NCBI RefSeq assembly: GCF_000485595.1
Contig: NW_014577156.1
Coordinates: forward strand, 241,377 to 274,088
From: Priapulus caudatus
Taxonomy: Eukaryota; Priapulida; Priapulimorpha; Priapulimorphida; Priapulidae
Direction: 5' to 3'
Length of the DNA stretch: 32,712 nt
This document shows, piece by piece, positions 31,335-32,712 of the stretch; the first letter of the stretch is position 1; every line of letters starts with the position of its first letter. The notes under the pieces are model-generated. The model made no database searches. It was not told where the DNA came from and saw only the letters and a list, made by a program, of their open reading frames with translations. The position numbers were made by a program, and so were the translations under genes.

Positions 31335-31605
31335 GGCCCTACGTACGTACACGTACACGCAGATATATACACGCGGGTATACGGAGATACACGCACGTAC
31401 ACGCGGGTACACGCACGTGCACGCAGGTACACGCGGGTACACGCACGTGCACGCTGGTATCTCCGTGTACCCGCGTGTACGTGCGTGTATCTGCGTGTAC
31501 GTGCGTTTACCCGCGTGTACGTGCGTGTACCTGCGTGTACGTGCGTGTATATCCATGTACCCGCGTGTATACGTGCGTGTATTTGCGTGTATCTGCGTGT
31601 ATCTG
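31335..31605. repeat. 10 bp GTAC/ACGC minisatellite that reverses strand at about 31,455
   Basis: To about 31,454 the plus strand repeats ACACGCACGT and ACACGCGGGT units. After it, the complementary units CGTGTACGTG and CGTGTACCCG take over to 31,605. The halves are inverted relative to each other and consist largely of alternating purine and pyrimidine. Frames rich in Tyr/Thr/Arg or Cys/Val are compositional. Confidence 0.93.
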
Positions 31606-31812
31606 CTATAACAAATAGTTGTCTATCTATTTCTATGATATAGCCACGCAGACTCTGTATATTTTATTGAAACGCTGCAAGTGCCTGTGACGTTATCGCT
31701 CGCAACCAAAGCGCTACGAAATATGTTTTTCTCGGCCAAAAGGTGGCAGTACGTGCATAGTGCGTGACGTCATCATTAGAAATCCACTCCACTGTGATTT
31801 ATAACACTCCAG
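31606..31812. other. No feature recognised
   Basis: Spacer between the minisatellite and the hairpin at 31,813. Confidence 0.35.
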
Positions 31813-31851
31813 CAGAGCATATAAAAATCACAAGGTGATTTATATGCTCTG
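31813..31851. repeat. Hairpin, 17-19 bp arms with 3 bp loop
   Basis: CAGAGCATATAAAAATCAC, loop AAG, then GTGATTTATATGCTCTG. The arms are complementary apart from a 2 bp length difference in the A/T run. No T-run or gene end is nearby, so this is not a terminator; it may be the centre of a palindromic element. Confidence 0.85.
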
Positions 31852-32089
31852 ATTAAAGCAACACGCCTGCAGTGCTGGAAAGACCAGAAGTGAGTTATTA
31901 CTATTAGTTTCCATTGGCAATTTGCCATCACATTGGTACCAAAGGTAGTTAGCAAGCATCGTTCCCCTAACGTACGTATAGTACTAGTAGGAGAATAGTA
32001 ACGTAGGGGAATATCCGAATTTAGTAACGTAGGAATAGAACGACCAAAGTCAAACATCGTATTAGTGCCGGAGTCCTATGCTTATATAA
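31852..32089. other. No gene recognised; short GTAACGTAGG repeats
   Basis: The string TAGTAACGTAGG occurs twice (near 32,000 and 32,025). Nothing else is seen. Confidence 0.35.
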
Positions 32090-32285
32090 CTCTAGTACTA
32101 TAGCCGCTTACATTAACTGCCGCTGGCGGCCGCCGGCCGCAAATTAACGGCCGATTACAATTAACGGTACGGAACGGAACGGTACGGAACGGCCCGCACA
32201 ATTAACGGCTGCCGGCCAGCGGCAGCGGCAGCGGCTATGTATATACAGCGGAATACATACAGCGGCAGCGGCTATAGTACTAGAG
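32090..32285. repeat. GC-rich palindromic unit with perfect 18 bp terminal inverted repeats
   Basis: CTCTAGTACTATAGCCGC at 32,090-32,107 is the exact reverse complement of GCGGCTATAGTACTAGAG at 32,268-32,285. Inside, CTGCCGCTGGCGGCCG near 32,117 faces GGCCAGCGGCAG near 32,214, and AATTAACGG occurs several times around a core of CGGAACGG repeats. The unit could extrude as a cruciform. It may be a miniature transposon; no target duplication was identified. Confidence 0.8.
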
Positions 32286-32451
32286 CTAATGCCTATAGTA
32301 TATGGCTATGGCGCATGCCGCATCTTTGGGAACGACGAATAGTAACATTTCATTGTTAATTGCTTGTATATTTTACTTTTTTACTGTGAATACAGAATGC
32401 CATCAGTTCGCGATGAAGTTTTATAGCTAATTTAATTAATTAACAAATTTA

Positions 32452-32512
32452 GCTAGTAGTAGTAGTGCTACTACTAGTATAGTAGGGTGACTAGTACTAG
32501 TAGTAGTAGTTA
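32452..32512. repeat. TAG/CTA microsatellite, palindromic
   Basis: TAGTAGTAGTAG is followed by CTACTACTAG and again by TAGTAGTAGT, so the trinucleotide repeat changes strand twice within 60 bp. Confidence 0.85.
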
Positions 32513-32564
32513 GTTGGGTAGAAATAGAATCACTACCGTACCTACTAGTTAGTTAGTGTATTTA

Positions 32565-32711
32565 TAGAGGCTACTGTCCCTTTAAGTAAGGATTTTACTG
32601 CATACAACTGTACTTACTGTATAACAAATCGTCTATACCCACACATATTTGTTACCAAATACCTAATTTAATTGTTATAATTATTTACACATCAACGCTA
32701 CGAAATTTGAA
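32565..32711 (-). mobile_element. Partial inverted copy of the TTAA element at 7,557-8,148
   Basis: The reverse complement of about 32,586-32,711 matches 8,003-8,127 (TTCGTAGC-GTTGATG, TAACAATTAAATTA, GTGTGGGTATAGACGATTTG, TTATACAGTAAGTACAGTTG). The 21 bp end block TAGAGGCTACTG-CCCTTTAA at 32,565-32,585, however, has the same orientation as at 8,128-8,148. The copy runs off the window edge. Confidence 0.65.
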
Positions 32712-32712
32712 C

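Noticed and set aside
23428-31605. CRISPR array
   Set aside because: The tandem units have no uniform spacers, the repeats are low-complexity, and the host is an animal.
31206-31618. Frames rich in Cys/Val/Tyr or Arg/Thr/Tyr
   Set aside because: They follow the 10 bp minisatellite in several frames on both strands.

Overview
This window looks like nuclear DNA from an animal, most likely a marine invertebrate with a repeat-rich and heterozygous genome. The evidence is very low coding density, one clear split-gene exon with a GT donor (a 5'-nucleotidase-like first exon at 29,304-29,475), one frame-broken copy of a protein family I know from many invertebrate genomes (about 5,185-6,840), and abundant short inverted-repeat transposons and minisatellites. 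There is no prokaryotic gene organisation. A run of 25 N at 17,119-17,143 shows this is a scaffold joined from two contigs. I cannot name the species.

Quality differs along the window. Parts of it carry frequent one-base indels and expanded homopolymers, as unpolished long reads do. The best internal evidence is a 2.1 kb segment present twice, at 27,474-29,573 (clean) and at 20,281-27,018 (same order, two insertions, many extra single bases). The extra copy may be an uncollapsed second haplotype and not a true tandem duplication. Frame breaks elsewhere, notably in the 5-7 kb gene remnant, may therefore be sequencing error or real decay.

Layout. 1-4,150 is non-coding with dispersed repeats. 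4,150-6,840 holds the frame-broken gene remnant. 6,880-8,150 holds a two-unit repeat and a candidate TTAA-target element. 8,150-12,800 is unassigned. 12,815-14,990 is a repeat complex with a 587 bp LTR-like unit, two short tandem repeats and inverted arms. 14,990-17,118 is unassigned, followed by the gap. 17,144-20,280 is a foldback structure with arms of about 800 bp around a poly-A/AT-rich core. 20,281-27,018 is duplicate copy 1, carrying a 525 bp TTAA element and a 3.9 kb insertion that holds a polypurine array which changes strand in mid-array. 27,474-29,573 is duplicate copy 2, ending with the 5'-nucleotidase exon. 29,576-32,712 is clean sequence with miniature transposons, the second LTR-like unit, a 10 bp minisatellite that also changes strand, and several palindromes.

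There is no operon-like cooperation among genes. The main story is mobile and palindromic DNA around one host gene start. The two copies of the host segment serve as filled and empty insertion sites, which lets two insertions be bounded from sequence alone.
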